Shown here piece by piece: positions 51,945 through 63,703 of a stretch of 64,000 bases of DNA. Origin of the DNA: Zygnema cylindricum. Lineage: Eukaryota; Streptophyta; Zygnematophyceae; Zygnematales; Zygnemataceae. The notes under the pieces were generated by a model that did no database searches, had not been told where the DNA came from, and saw nothing but the letters and a program-made list of their open reading frames with translations. The stretch is taken from contig JBBHKE010002983.1 of the NCBI GenBank assembly GCA_037447655.1, positions 62,001-126,000 of the forward strand. The letters are read 5' to 3'. The position numbers and the translations under genes are program-made. The stretch's first letter is position 1, and each line of letters starts with the position of its first letter.

Positions 51945-54900
51945 GATGGGGTGAGTGGGAGGGGGAAGGGGTGGAGAAGGGGAGGGATACAAAAAGTGAG
52001 GGAGAGGGAAAGGAGAAGATTTTATTTGCAAAGCGCGCGAGATTAGCAAACCCTAACGGACGCAAACTATTCATTGTGGCCCTCATCTGTACTCATCCGT
52101 ACTCATCCGTACTCATTGGGAAGATTACCAAAAGTACATGTGAGCGTACGGCACCATTCTATGCGTATCACTGTAATGTTGAAAGCATTATTAGCGAACT
52201 GGGCATAAGATCTACGAAAATACGGAATCCGTACCCGACCGTTACCCGATCGTCCGCGTCGGATCCGGAACGGATTCGGGTGCTAATTTAGGGGGCCGGG
52301 TGGATTCGGGCGGGTTATTCACAAAACAAATAAAAATCAGGTACGTTTGGGTAAGCAAAAAACGAAAAAAATTGAAGGTTATGTACTGTCCATACTATCC
52401 ATCATTATTGTATTTTGTACTTTTGGTATCGTGGAACGGTGGAAGGTATGAGGGAGATGCACCATCAATTGTATACTTATTCGGGGCGGGCGGATACGGG
52501 AAGTTGTGGGAAATCAGGTTTCAGTTAACTTTCATTTTCTTAAAAGCGTATTGGGTAAAGAGTAACAAGTTAAGAGCGTGACGTAACCCGGTCAGGTAGC
52601 CGGTGTTCAGATTTAAAAAAAAAACAAATTTGTTGGTTTCGGGTTTTAAAATTTTTGACTTTTGTGACCTCTGGCTTAGGTTTATTGCATCGATTTACGG
52701 ATAAATTGTTTTCCTATGCTGGTCGTTCCCTTTCGTAATTTACACTTGATTTATATATTTATGATTATAGACAAGAGTGGTTCAGATCACTAAGGTTCCC
52801 CAATTTTTTGTTTGTTGTTCCATAAAATCGCTCATGTCGTTTTTCTCACTATTTTGCAAAACATGTTTTGATGTTAGCGTTGAGGTTATTTCGCCACTTT
52901 TCCTCTCTCACGTATCGCCCTATTATTCATCGACTGTTAATATGAAAAGGGTAAAAATCATACATTTTCGATCTCCATATCCAAACGAAGGTCAACCAAG
53001 TGAACATTTCGTTAATCAAAGTATATTTTCTAAATAGTTCCTTTACCCCCATTAAACTGTTAACAGAGTAAAAAAAGGTAATTATTTGCCTTGTTGCACA
53101 CATGCAAGATTACGTTCAAATGTCAAAAGAAACGTTGATGTCCACACTTTAGGGAAAGCACTAAAAGTTTATTTGTTTAGAAACTGAGTATATCTTTATT
53201 AAGAAAGCGTAAAAATAAGTATGAACAAAAATGGGAGGAAGGGGGGCGCTAGACGCTCCTCCTTTAAAAATAGTGTTGATCACAAATATTAAGTAACTCA
53301 TCCAAAGCAACTACGAAGCATCCAAGTACCTCAACCTCCATCAAACCATATTTATCCACATAATTTTGGTGTGCGTAATCACCCTCAACCTTCATAACAA
53401 CGTCACATTAAGCACTCAAACTTGTCCAATCGATTCGCCTATAACTTTAACAAAGTTAACCCTCGCAGAAACTGTAAAGATATCAAACTTGCTTCAAGTC
53501 GATCTAAAATCAACTATAAAAGCAATATTATCATTTGCCTAATTATTTTATTCCAATAGATTGGAATCGATAATTAACTAACGGCTAACCATTTACCTGA
53601 TAAGATAATTTTTTTTCACTTTGTGTTAATTTTTTGTTATCCACGGACGAATTTTTATGTTAGCCAATAGTAGTAACATTTGAATTTGGGTTGTAAATTG
53701 AAGGTTGAATGACATTTTCAGTTTAATTTAAAGGTTAACAACAATGTCGCACTGGTTTCGGTCGCAAGTCCACGGTATTTTAGTTTTACTTCAAATCGCA
53801 CATTCAAATAAAATGAGTCGTTAAAGGTTTTGCATTGTTAGTATTATGTATAATTTGTCGTTGTGATCGGCCATCTTCCAAGCATATGGTACACTAGTCA
53901 AGTTATATAATGAAAAAATAGCAAATAAAAAAGATGTGAAGCATGTTTGAAGCAAAAAGTGTATATGGCCACGTAAAGAGTGTATGATCGTGATAAATAT
54001 GAGAAGAGGGCCAAACGTTAGGGTTACAAACTCTACGTTAATTGCAGTAAATAATGGCACTAGATTTTATCGCTCGTCTTGTAAAGTTGAGGTTGTAGAA
54101 TGTAATTGCTTTGGTACAAATTGGTACATTCAAAATTGATTTACATTTATGCCTTGGGAATAACAACATTACTACTCCGCCGACACATAGTTCAATTTTT
54201 GTTTGAATACCTATCCCACCCACGCCCGACCCGTATCAATCATATTGGTTTTAAGTCTTAAGTTTATGTAACAATTGCAACACTTTTAATGCCCGTTTTG
54301 GACATGTTGCCCAATTTCATCGCGGCCACACTTACAAGTCAATGGGCAAATTAAGTTGTGGAAAAAATGCATTATTGTTACATTTATCTCGATGTTATTG
54401 ATTAAGATTTTCACGTGGATACGGTCCAGTTCACTTATACCCACTCAACTTATAATCCACTCCCTATAAGGTCGATAATGACACAAAATCATTAATGCCA
54501 AACACTTTGATAGGGGCAATCTTACCAAAAATTGGAGCGTCATGCAAAAACTACGTTACACGTGTCAGGTTGGAAATTGTAATCCTAATATCTTAATAAA
54601 ATAGCCAACAACCATGGCGTCAAACATTAACACAACACGACTTAACGTAAGCAACTTAACAAAATGTTTCAAACATAATCGATAGACGTACGCAATTACC
54701 ACTCCAACAGAGATTTGTTATGTAAATGTTTTCATCATTTTATTGACCCGTTCAAAATTAAAAAAGATAGACACTATTGCGTATCACATCTTTATATCTT
54801 TCCAATTTTTCACATCTATTTACTTAATTGTATGATGTCATTACGAAAGTCATGACACTCGTTTGCGATAACATTTGTTATCTTGTTACACCCCCTCTAC

Positions 54901-55074
54901 CCTAGCCTTGTCCAATCGACTTTTGAAGGCACGAAGGTTGTTGCAAGATGGGGAGGATTGTCAACATTTCGAGAGAAGAGAAGCTGCTAACTCCAATATG
55001 AGGGTCCACAAATCGAATCGAGGGTCGACAAATCGAATTACAAAGTTGTATCAAACTTGATTCAAGTTTTTTGC
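51945..55074. repeat. Segmental duplication, copy 2
   Basis: Second copy of the block at 45970-46058 plus 47965-50874. It lacks the 1.9-kb TTA element (empty site about 52069), carries an extra 470 bp at about 52210-52685 (GTACCCGACC...), and ends where element E begins at 55075. No gene was recognised. Confidence 0.85.
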
Positions 55075-56042
55075 TGTAGAAGGTAAGGGCATGGTGGGCG
55101 AAAGAGAAAGGTATTGGAGAAAGATATCCAAGATAAAAGAGAGAGAAACCATGGCAAAGGAGAATACGGAAGCAAAAGATAAGACAAAAGGAGACAAAAA
55201 GAATAAAAAAGGAGAAGCACTGAGGAGGAAAAGTCTTCTCATTATAATCGGTTAAAAGTTGATGTACAAAATGAACAGATTAAGTACTAAGTCTAACTCT
55301 ACATTTAGAGTGGACTGGTTACACGACGTCCACAAAAGAATCGAAGCCGCAAAGGACAAAAAGGTGTAACTAGTGACGGCCAATTACTGTTGGATTATTG
55401 TCGTTTCGCGGTATTTCCGCGAAGCGTCATACCAACATTTAATTGTTGACGTGAAGTACCACGTCATCATACGAAACGTACGATGTAAGTTTCGTGGTAC
55501 TTATTTTGAAGCGTCCGCGAACGAAACATACTATTTCGTTTCGCGTGACTTTTGTCTTCATGTACAGATGTTTGATTTTGCGTGCAGGTGTACTTGTGAA
55601 GCGACACGTGTTAAGTCAACGTTTGGAGTTTGTTGTTTCGAAGGAAGAAAGCGCGTGCGCCTTCCTTCGTGGAATTTTCATTGAAGAGTGCACAGTCAGC
55701 TAGGGACAACCTTCGTCGCTACGCTAAGTTCTGCTTGTCTTATCTTGTTGTCTCTTAGTGTAGAGTAACGAGTATATATAGACAACAGTGTACATGTGCA
55801 GAGTATCGATTGAATTAATTAATCAATCTATCTTAGATGATTAATCTTGGAGAAGAGGATTAATAGTGAAGAGAGAGAAGAGAGAAGAGAGAAGAGACAT
55901 GATGTAAAGAGGCTTCGGCCAAGAACACTTATAAATCTTTTTGGTTGAATATTCTTCTTGTCTTTTATGAGCTTCCGCTGTGTAATGATTTTTGTATTAT
56001 GAATTATGTTTTGTAAAACTCTTTTGCTTAAGATCCTACAAT

Positions 56043-56054
56043 TGGTATCGGAGC
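56043..56054 (+). promoter_or_regulatory. Primer-binding site of element D
   Basis: TGGTATCGGAGC, one mismatch to the usual plant copia site TGGTATCAGAGC (tRNA-iMet 3' end). Confidence 0.85.
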
Positions 56055-56082
56055 TAGTGCTTCGGAGATAGAGAGAGAGCGC

Positions 56083-59000
56083 ATGGGGAGGAAGAAGAAT
56101 AGAAATATTCCTTCCCCCATGTCGACTTCGGAGAGAGCAAGAGAGTTCAGTTTTTCGGGTTCTCAATTTGAGGAGACTCGGAATACGGAGAGAAAATTTG
56201 AGGAGATGTTTGATACATTAATGAGATATGTAGATTCACGATTTCAAACTCAATCTAGTGAGAAAAGAGAATTTGCTTCATTTCAGGCTGCCGATCCATT
56301 CAGTGGAGGAGCTAATGAGAGTGAGATAAAAGAGAGAATTAGGAAAGGTAAAGCAAAGATAGAGGAAGATTCAGATTTTGAAGAAGCGTTGGATAATGAA
56401 GATGATTATAATATGTCGGGGAAATCCGTGGCCTTTAATGGCACCAATTATGCAGTTTGGAAGAAATTTATTTCAAATCAACTTATTCTCAAGAGGCTTT
56501 GGAGGATTGTCAATGGAGAAGAGAAGATGCCAACGGAGAGCAAGGCACGTGCTCAATGGAGGTTGAAAGATATTGCGGCAACGACCGGTTTGATGAAGAA
56601 TTGCACTTATTCCGTGCTTGATCATTTCCTCGCTCACGGAACGGCCCATGAGTGTTGGCAAGCACTTGAAGAGCAATATGAGAAAGGTGTTGAGAACAAA
56701 GGTCAATATGTTTATACGGATTTTATGAATTTTAAAATCAAGTCAAATGAATTGATGGATGATGCCGTGAAGCGCTTCAATATCATACTCGAGCAATTAC
56801 TCAACAATGGTCGAGTTATTTTGGATGCGGATAAATTAAGCGTGTTTCTTAACGCTTTGCCGGAGAAGCTTTCGCATCTTAAAGCTATTTTACGAGCGAA
56901 GGCGGATAACACTTTCGGATTCACCGTCAATTTTATCAAAATGTCGGAGGGAACTCCATCGGCTTCTTCAAGTGGAGGAGGAGGAGTTCTCAACTCTACT
57001 ACTCCCGAAAACCCGGATCTTAACTATGCCGGTGGTAGAGGAGGTGGTAGAGGAGGTGGCCCGAGAGGTGGTGGTGGCGGCCGAGGCAACAAGAGGGAGC
57101 AAGGTCGTCCACCGAAAGTCCCTTCGGATCTTTCCAATGTGACATGCTACCGGTGTAACCGGCTTGGACATTTGTCTTCATCTTGTCCGGATAAGGATAA
57201 GCAATGTCATTTTTGCGGTAAGTGGGGGCATACGATCCCTCAATGTTATGCAAAGAGTGGAGATTCCGGAGGTGGAAGAGGAGCTAGAGGAGGTGATAGA
57301 GGCGCCCGAGGTGGCGGCCGAGGAGGACGCCGCGGTGGTGGTAGTGGTTATGGTAATGCAAATTACTTTGACTATGGTAATGAAACCGGTGATGTTTTTC
57401 CGGTTCTTAACCTTACCCTTGATTCGGTAAGTAGTGGAGGAAATTTGGAAAAAGAGTGGATCATTGATACGGGGGCATCTCACCATGTTTGCACGGATGC
57501 TACCTTGTTTGATGACATGAGGGAACTTACGGTTCCAAAGTTTATTACGGTAGCAAGCGGCCATGTCATTTCGGTTGGTACGGTTGGCACGGTTCGGCTT
57601 GATCTTCTTTCATGGGATAATGATGGGAAGGAGAGATCGACGGAGTATCGTCTTCAAAATACTCTTTACATTCCGGACGGTTCGGTCAATTTGTTAAGCG
57701 TTCCACAAATCCAAAAGAGCGGTGGAAGTTTACTTGCGAGAGGTGATCAATCTATCGAGATTTGGAATGAGAAGGGGAATGTAATTGGAGAAGGAGTTGT
57801 AACAAATGCGAATCATAGTCGGCTCTTATGGAGGAGGCCGAAATCTAAAGTTCCCACCGAGGGAATTTCACATCAAATTTCGGAGTTGAAAGGTGATCTT
57901 ACCTTATGGCATCATCGAATGTGTCATACATCCGAGGTAAGTTTGAAGAAGATGATTCGTCATTCTTCGGTGAGGGGTTTGGACCTTGCATCCGGTGAGA
58001 AGGTGAACGGATGCGGAGGATGTAGCAAAGGAGGTCAAATTCGGAAATCCCATCCGAATAAAGACATCAAGCATCGTGCTCAAAGTCCTTTAGAGGTTGT
58101 TCACATCGATCTTTGTGGACATATTAAACCCGAGACAATTGGAGGTAATAAGTATACTTTGGTGATTGTTGATGACTTCTCTCGGAAGTCATGGGTGTAC
58201 TTATTGAAAAAGAAATCGGATGCATTTGAAAAATTTAAAGAATGGCATGTAATGGCCGAAAGGCAAATTGATAAGAAGCTTAAGTCTATTCGATCGGATA
58301 ATGGAGGGGAGTTTGTTGTTTTTGAGGGGTATTGTAAGGAGTGGGGGATAAGGCATCAATTCACGACGCCTTATTCTCCGGAATCAAATGGAGTGGCCGA
58401 GAGAAAGAATCGTACCTTACAAGAAATGGTCCGTGCGATGGTTCATAGCTCCGGACGAGAGATGTTTCTGTGGGGAGATGCGATTCTTACGGCGAATTAC
58501 ATTTGTAACCGAAGACTCACTTCGGTTTCCGGAAGTAAAACACCGGAGGAGTCATGGAGTGGTAGAAAGCCCACGGTTCATCATTTGAGAATTTGGGGAT
58601 GTCATGCTACGGTTTATGTAGAATCAATTAAGAGGAAGGGGAAATTTGCACCAAGGTGTTGGCCGGGAATTTTTGTTGGTTATAGTGCGAAGGGGAATTT
58701 GTACCGAGTGTATGATCCGGCTCGTCACACCGTGGAGGAATCTCGGAATGTGGATTTTCATGAGGATCTCAAATCCGCCATGAATTCCGTTGGGAAATTT
58801 AAAGAAAATTTGGATTTATATGAGGAGAGTGAAATTGAGAACTTTCCTTACATTGGGGATTCGGAATCCGATGTGGAACCGAATGAGAACACTAAGAAAA
58901 AGAACTTGACGAAATCGGTTGAAATTGAATTTGAAAGAAAGAGTAATGGATCTTTGGATTCCCGAGTGCTTTCGAACATTCGGAAATCTCAAAGTTCTAA

Positions 59001-59208
59001 ATTGAGTTCTAAATCGAGTGAGAAGGAAATTGAAATTGAATCCGAGGAAGACAAAGAGGAAAAAGAGAAGGAGCAAGTTATTAGGAGGAGCTCTCGGATT
59101 ACAAAGGGGAAGAAACCGGAGAAACTCACTTACGATCGAAAAGGGGAAAATACATCAAATTCGCATTATTTTCTTTCCGATGCTAAGGAGACGGAGTTTC
59201 TTTTGTAG
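56083..59208 (+). CDS. Element D gag-protease-integrase polyprotein (ends at UAG)
   Basis: 1041 codons. N-terminal low-complexity acidic segment; UBN2 gag domain about 110-300 (FNGTNYAVWKKFI). Two CCHC knuckles at residues 355-368 (CYRCNRLGHLSSSC) and 375-388 (CHFCGKWGHTIPQC), each preceded or followed by Arg-Gly-Gly-rich runs. Protease IIDTGASHH with catalytic Asp near 462. HHCC integrase domain (LWHHRMCH, CGGCSKG). Catalytic Asp676 (HIDLCG), Asp739 (SDNGGEF) and Glu773 (AERKNRT). Charged C-terminal linker ending TEFLL, then TAG CAA TCA. The following RT frame is the same frame. Confidence 0.95.
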   Translation: MGRKKNRNIPSPMSTSERAREFSFSGSQFEETRNTERKFEEMFDTLMRYVDSRFQTQSSEKREFASFQAADPFSGGANESEIKERIRKGKAKIEEDSDFEEALDNEDDYNMSGKSVAFNGTNYAVWKKFISNQLILKRLWRIVNGEEKMPTESKARAQWRLKDIAATTGLMKNCTYSVLDHFLAHGTAHECWQALEEQYEKGVENKGQYVYTDFMNFKIKSNELMDDAVKRFNIILEQLLNNGRVILDADKLSVFLNALPEKLSHLKAILRAKADNTFGFTVNFIKMSEGTPSASSSGGGGVLNSTTPENPDLNYAGGRGGGRGGGPRGGGGGRGNKREQGRPPKVPSDLSNVTCYRCNRLGHLSSSCPDKDKQCHFCGKWGHTIPQCYAKSGDSGGGRGARGGDRGARGGGRGGRRGGGSGYGNANYFDYGNETGDVFPVLNLTLDSVSSGGNLEKEWIIDTGASHHVCTDATLFDDMRELTVPKFITVASGHVISVGTVGTVRLDLLSWDNDGKERSTEYRLQNTLYIPDGSVNLLSVPQIQKSGGSLLARGDQSIEIWNEKGNVIGEGVVTNANHSRLLWRRPKSKVPTEGISHQISELKGDLTLWHHRMCHTSEVSLKKMIRHSSVRGLDLASGEKVNGCGGCSKGGQIRKSHPNKDIKHRAQSPLEVVHIDLCGHIKPETIGGNKYTLVIVDDFSRKSWVYLLKKKSDAFEKFKEWHVMAERQIDKKLKSIRSDNGGEFVVFEGYCKEWGIRHQFTTPYSPESNGVAERKNRTLQEMVRAMVHSSGREMFLWGDAILTANYICNRRLTSVSGSKTPEESWSGRKPTVHHLRIWGCHATVYVESIKRKGKFAPRCWPGIFVGYSAKGNLYRVYDPARHTVEESRNVDFHEDLKSAMNSVGKFKENLDLYEESEIENFPYIGDSESDVEPNENTKKKNLTKSVEIEFERKSNGSLDSRVLSNIRKSQSSKLSSKSSEKEIEIESEEDKEEKEKEQVIRRSSRITKGKKPEKLTYDRKGENTSNSHYFLSDAKETEFLL

Positions 59209-59226
59209 CAATCACTTACGGAAAAT

Positions 59227-60768
59227 ATGACCGGCGACCCTCAATCTTATATCGAGGCTAGAAGGTCGGTTGATTGGGAGAGTAAGTGGAAACCGGCGTG
59301 GGAGAAAGAATTTAAGTCGGTGGTTGATAATCGAACTTTTGAGGAAGTGAAATTACCGGAGGGGAAAAAGGCGATTGATGCAAAGTGGGTCTTTAAAACC
59401 AAAACTGGAGCGTCGGGTGAAATAATTAAGTACAAGGCGAGGCTTGTGTGTAAGGGGTTCCAACAACGTGAGGGAATCGATTTTAAGGAGACTTATGCTC
59501 CCGTGGTGAAGTTCGACTCACTACGGATTATTATTGCAATTGCAGCGATGGGGAAGAAGCACGTCCATCAAATGGACGTTGAGACCGCGTTTTTAAATGG
59601 TGAGTTGGAGGAAGAGGTATATATGAAAGTACCGGAAGGTGTCTCTCCTTTGAAGGAAGGAAATGTATGGCGTTTGAGAAAATCATTATATGGTTTGAAA
59701 CAAGCACCACGCACTTGGTATTTGAGACTTCATCAAGTGTTATTGAAGTTTGGATTTGTACGGACTACGTCCAATTGTGGAGTTTACGTGAAAGGTGAAC
59801 GAGTTGATCAAATCATCTTTTCTGTTTATGTGGATGATTTCTTGATGGCACGCGACAAGTTGGAACGCATTAGTGAGTTGAAACGTTACCTTGGTTTACA
59901 TTTCAAAGTAACAGATCTTAGAGAGGTACGATATATTTTGGGGATTGAAGTGATACGTGACAAGGAGGGGAACATTAAATTGAGTCAAGCTCAATATTGT
60001 AAGGAGATTTTGGAGAGATTCGGTATGACTGACGCGAAACCGCTTTCTACACCGTTGGATGCAAACCTACACATTCGTAAGTTTGAAGAGGAGGATTCTA
60101 TCGACGTACCTTATCGAGAGGCGGTTGGTTCACTTATGTACCTTAGCGTTGGTACTCGTCCAGATATTTCGGCCGCGGTTTCTATCGTAAGCCGTTATTG
60201 TCACGAGCCAAAGAAGGCGCATTGGGAGGCCGTACGACGTATCTTTCGATACTTGGTTGGTACGATTGATCTTGGACTTTTGTTTACTTCTGACAAAAAT
60301 TCTTTGGAGTGTGTTGGGTATTGTGACGCGGATTGGGGCGGCGATTTTGATTCAAGTAAGTCTACGTCAGGATATGCATTTATTTTTGGGGGAGCTGCGA
60401 TCTCGTGGAGTTCAAGGCTACAACCTACGGTTGCGTTGAGTTCCACAGAATCTGAGTATATGGCTGCGTGTCATGCAGCTAAGGCTTCGATTTGGATTAA
60501 GGAGATGTTACGTGAGTTAAGCATTCCTATTGGTTGTATGACGATTTATTCTGACAGCATGAGTTCTATGGCGTTGGCAAAAAATCCTGTGTTTCACAAG
60601 AGGACGAAACACATCAGGATCCAATGGCATTTTGTAAGAGATTTGGTTACGGCAAATGAGATTGAATTTTCGTACGTACCAACTAAAGAGGAGGCGGCTG
60701 ATTTGTTGACAAAGGCTGCTACACATGATGTGTTTGAGAGGGGACGACCGAAACTTGGATTATTTTGA
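59227..60768 (+). CDS. Element D reverse transcriptase-RNase H
   Basis: 513 codons from the first ATG after the UAG; only six sense codons separate the stop from this ATG, in frame. RT blocks: FKETYAPVVKFDSLR, HQMDVETAFLNGELEEEVYM, LYGLKQAPRTW, and YVDD at residues 201-204. RNase H: CDADWGGDFDSSKSTSGYAF, ALSSTESEYMAACHAAK, YSDSMSSMALA. Ends TGA just before the polypurine tract. It could be made by stop-codon readthrough, by internal initiation, or not at all if the stop is a recent mutation. Confidence 0.93.
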   Translation: MTGDPQSYIEARRSVDWESKWKPAWEKEFKSVVDNRTFEEVKLPEGKKAIDAKWVFKTKTGASGEIIKYKARLVCKGFQQREGIDFKETYAPVVKFDSLRIIIAIAAMGKKHVHQMDVETAFLNGELEEEVYMKVPEGVSPLKEGNVWRLRKSLYGLKQAPRTWYLRLHQVLLKFGFVRTTSNCGVYVKGERVDQIIFSVYVDDFLMARDKLERISELKRYLGLHFKVTDLREVRYILGIEVIRDKEGNIKLSQAQYCKEILERFGMTDAKPLSTPLDANLHIRKFEEEDSIDVPYREAVGSLMYLSVGTRPDISAAVSIVSRYCHEPKKAHWEAVRRIFRYLVGTIDLGLLFTSDKNSLECVGYCDADWGGDFDSSKSTSGYAFIFGGAAISWSSRLQPTVALSSTESEYMAACHAAKASIWIKEMLRELSIPIGCMTIYSDSMSSMALAKNPVFHKRTKHIRIQWHFVRDLVTANEIEFSYVPTKEEAADLLTKAATHDVFERGRPKLGLF

Positions 60769-61816
60769 AGAGTTTGGCGATTTCGACAATAAGAGGGGGA
60801 TTGTTGGATTATTGTCGTTTCGCGGTATTTCCGCGAAGCGTCATACCAACATTTAATTGTTGACGTGAAGTACCACGTCATCATACGAAACGTACGATGT
60901 AAGTTTCGTGGTACTTATTTTGAAGCGTCCGCGAACGAAACATACTATTTCGTTTCGCGTGACTTTTGTCTTCATGTACAGATGTTTGATTTTGCGTGCA
61001 GGTGTACTTGTGAAGCGACACGTGTTAAGTCAACGTTTGGAGTTTGTTGTTTCGAAGGAAGAAAGCGCGTGCGCCTTCCTTCGTGGAATTTTCATTGAAG
61101 AGTGCACAGTCAGCTAGGGACAACCTTCGTCGCTACGCTAAGTTCTGCTTGTCTTATCTTGTTGTCTCTTAGTGTAGAGTAGCGAGTATATATAGACAAC
61201 AGTGTACATGTGCAGAGTATCGATTGAATTAATTAATCAATCTATCTTAGATGATTAATCTTGGAGAAGAGGATTAATAGTGAAGAGAGAGAAGAGAGAA
61301 GAGAGAAGAGACATGATGTAAAGAGGCTTCAGCCAAGAACACTTATAAATCTTTTTGGCTGAATATTCTTCTTGTCTTTTATGAGCTTCCGCTGTGTAAT
61401 GATTTTTGTATTATAAATTATGTTTTGTAAAACTCTTTTGCTTAAGATCCTACAATTACAAAGTTGGTGGACGGCCAAGTTAACCACAAAAGGAATATTT
61501 CGTACTAAGGAATCTGAAACGAAAGGAATCAAAAATCTACAATAAATAATGTAAAGGTACACTTGAATATACACGTGAAAAGTTGCGACGGACGTAATCA
61601 ACGAAAATAACGTTCCACTAAGCTAAGAGACAAAATGATTACAATTATTACAGAATACGTTCGGCTACTCAAAGGGTACCGTACGCAAACAACAAAGCTA
61701 CATGAACCAACACAAAGGGACGTGAAACGATAGTACCATGCTGAAAATAGCGTACGCACAATTATATATTCAAAAAGTACGGTTCACGAATTATATAACT
61801 GAAATTGTATTCAACA

Positions 61817-63703
61817 CCCCCCCTCAATTTTAGTTGTGGAAAGAGGTGAATGAAATGGAGGAAAAAGAAGGGCTAAAAGGATTAATAAGAAGAAAATAAA
61901 ATAAAAGAAAGTCGATGATAAATTACAATAAGATGGGAAAATTTGGGAAAAATGTCGGATATAAAACCCAAGTGAAAAAATGGTTTGTAAGAAGAAATAG
62001 AAAAAATGAAAGATGGGATAGAAGAGTTACAAGATGGAAAAGGAATGGGTGGAGTAAAAAAAGGTGAAAAGAGAAAATGATTCCAAAGGAAAAAGTTGGA
62101 GAAGAAAATGGCCCAATGAATGGTTTTTGGGTTATGGTTTTTGGTTTATAGATGTGAGAATGAAAAAGAATTGTGTAAAATAAAACATCAAAAGTTGAAT
62201 ATATAGAAAGTGGAAAATTATAGAAAAAGGGTATGAACAAGACAAAGACATTGTTGGCAGAAATGAGAAAATTAAAGTGTCAAATGTAAAGACGATAATT
62301 GAAAAGGGTGAAAGGAATTATAAAAAGAATCAGTGTCAGTGATAAAATGAAAGTGATAGAAAAATGGTTCCAAAAAAAAAGGGCCTCTTTAGAGGCTAAG
62401 TGAGAAGGAGGATGGTAATAAGATAATTTAGTGGAATACATAAAAGAATGTTACAAAAAGTGGAGAGTAATTAGAGAATTAAATGAAATGCAAAAAGGGT
62501 ATTTCACAATTATAGAGGCTAAGTGAAAGGTAGTCTATGAATAGGGAATTATATAGAGTGGAAAGTGGGAATTTCACAACTAGAAATGTATGTTAATTCT
62601 CCCTCTCATTTCTAATAGTGAAAAAATGAAAGAATGAAAGAGTAAGAGAAAATAAAAGGGGAACAAAAAAATGGTAATGCGTCCAACTCTGTAAGTATGG
62701 GAGGGTATAAAGGATGTAACAAACTTTGTTACGATTAATGGTGTTCGGAAGGCTAACAGGAAAGAAAACAAAGGACAAATTTGTCAATAACAGCAAGATA
62801 GAAAGAAAACAATTTGGTGAAGAGTGTAGAAATAACAAAAAAATGCTCAATGGGAGGACAAAAATTTGGGGGAATGGAAAGTCCCAAAAAAAAGGGACAA
62901 AACAATATTGGTTGGTGGGAGGAGAAAATGGAGGTGTTGGAAATTTGGAAGAGAAATGAAAAGTCCTTCCGATGCTCCAATAGACCGGAAAAATCTCCAT
63001 AAAGGGAGGATGGCGAATAGAGGTCAAAATAGAATGTAGAGGGGATCTTCGAAGACAAAAATTCTAGTACTCTAACAAACAGGGGAAGTCTCCAAAATGC
63101 CGAAATTAGGGATAGATAAAAAGTTCCTCAAAATAAGGTGGATGATTCAGTGGAAAAACGGAAATTGGGAAAATTTGGAAGAGATGGTCAAAAAAAGTCC
63201 CTCCGATGCTCCAATATACCGAAAAGATGTCCAAAAAAAGTAAAATGGCGGATATAGGTAGAAATTGGATGCTGATGGATCTTCAAATGCTAAACTTTAG
63301 ATACTCAAACACTCCGAGGAGGCCTCCAAAATGCCAATCGGAATGTTGAATAGAGGGAAAAAATGGATGGAGGAGAGATTTTCGAAGAATGAACTTCGGT
63401 TGCTCCAACAAGCCAAGGACCCTCCGAAAACGGAAACAATAAAAGGGGAAGGATCCAAAAAAAAAGTATAAAGGAGAAAAAGACCCTTTAAAAAAAAAAA
63501 AATGAAAATTCCAAAAAATGGCATTTAAAGAGACAAAATGGAAAAAATGGAAAATGGGACGACCGAAATTGTAATCTTTAAACAATGTCTTGAAAATAAT
63601 TTGCTTCCAAAAGATATAATTTGCCAAAAAAAAGAAAAAACGAAGTGGAAAAGATCGGAGAAGAGAAATTGCACAGATGACGAGCATGGTGTGGCCTATA
63701 ACC
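61817..63703 (-). other. Internal region of element E: non-coding, imperfect tandem repeats
   Basis: No recognisable protein. Units of roughly 230 bp share TTGGAAGAGA, TCC.TCCGATGCTCCAATA and CTCCAAAATGCC (62938-63100, 63172-63335, with a weaker third from 63340). A shorter repeat has TAGAGGCTAAGTGA (62388 and 62514). Purine-rich throughout. Confidence 0.6.

Larger units (their letters stand above)
55388..61454 (+). mobile_element. Copia element D (nearly intact), inserted in the LTR of E
   Basis: LTRs 55388-56040 and 60802-61454, each 653 bp (TGTTGGATTATT...CCTACA), differ at about four positions. Target duplication ATTAC (55383-55387, 61455-61459). Primer site TGGTATCGGAGC at 56043, two nt after the LTR, resembles the 3' end of tRNA-iMet. 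Polypurine tract AAGAGGGGGAT ends at 60801. TATA box TATATATAG is near 55772. A young, possibly still mobile element of a different lineage from A-C. Confidence 0.96.

Noticed and set aside
55373-55703. 103- and 69-codon frames in the LTR of element D, repeated at 60865-61117
   Set aside because: They are present because the LTR is duplicated; no domain, and they overlap the U3 region upstream of the TATA box.
59206-59208. UAG reassigned as a sense codon in this organism
   Set aside because: The DUF1295 host gene ends at TAG exactly at the family's expected C-terminus, so UAG works as a stop in the host.
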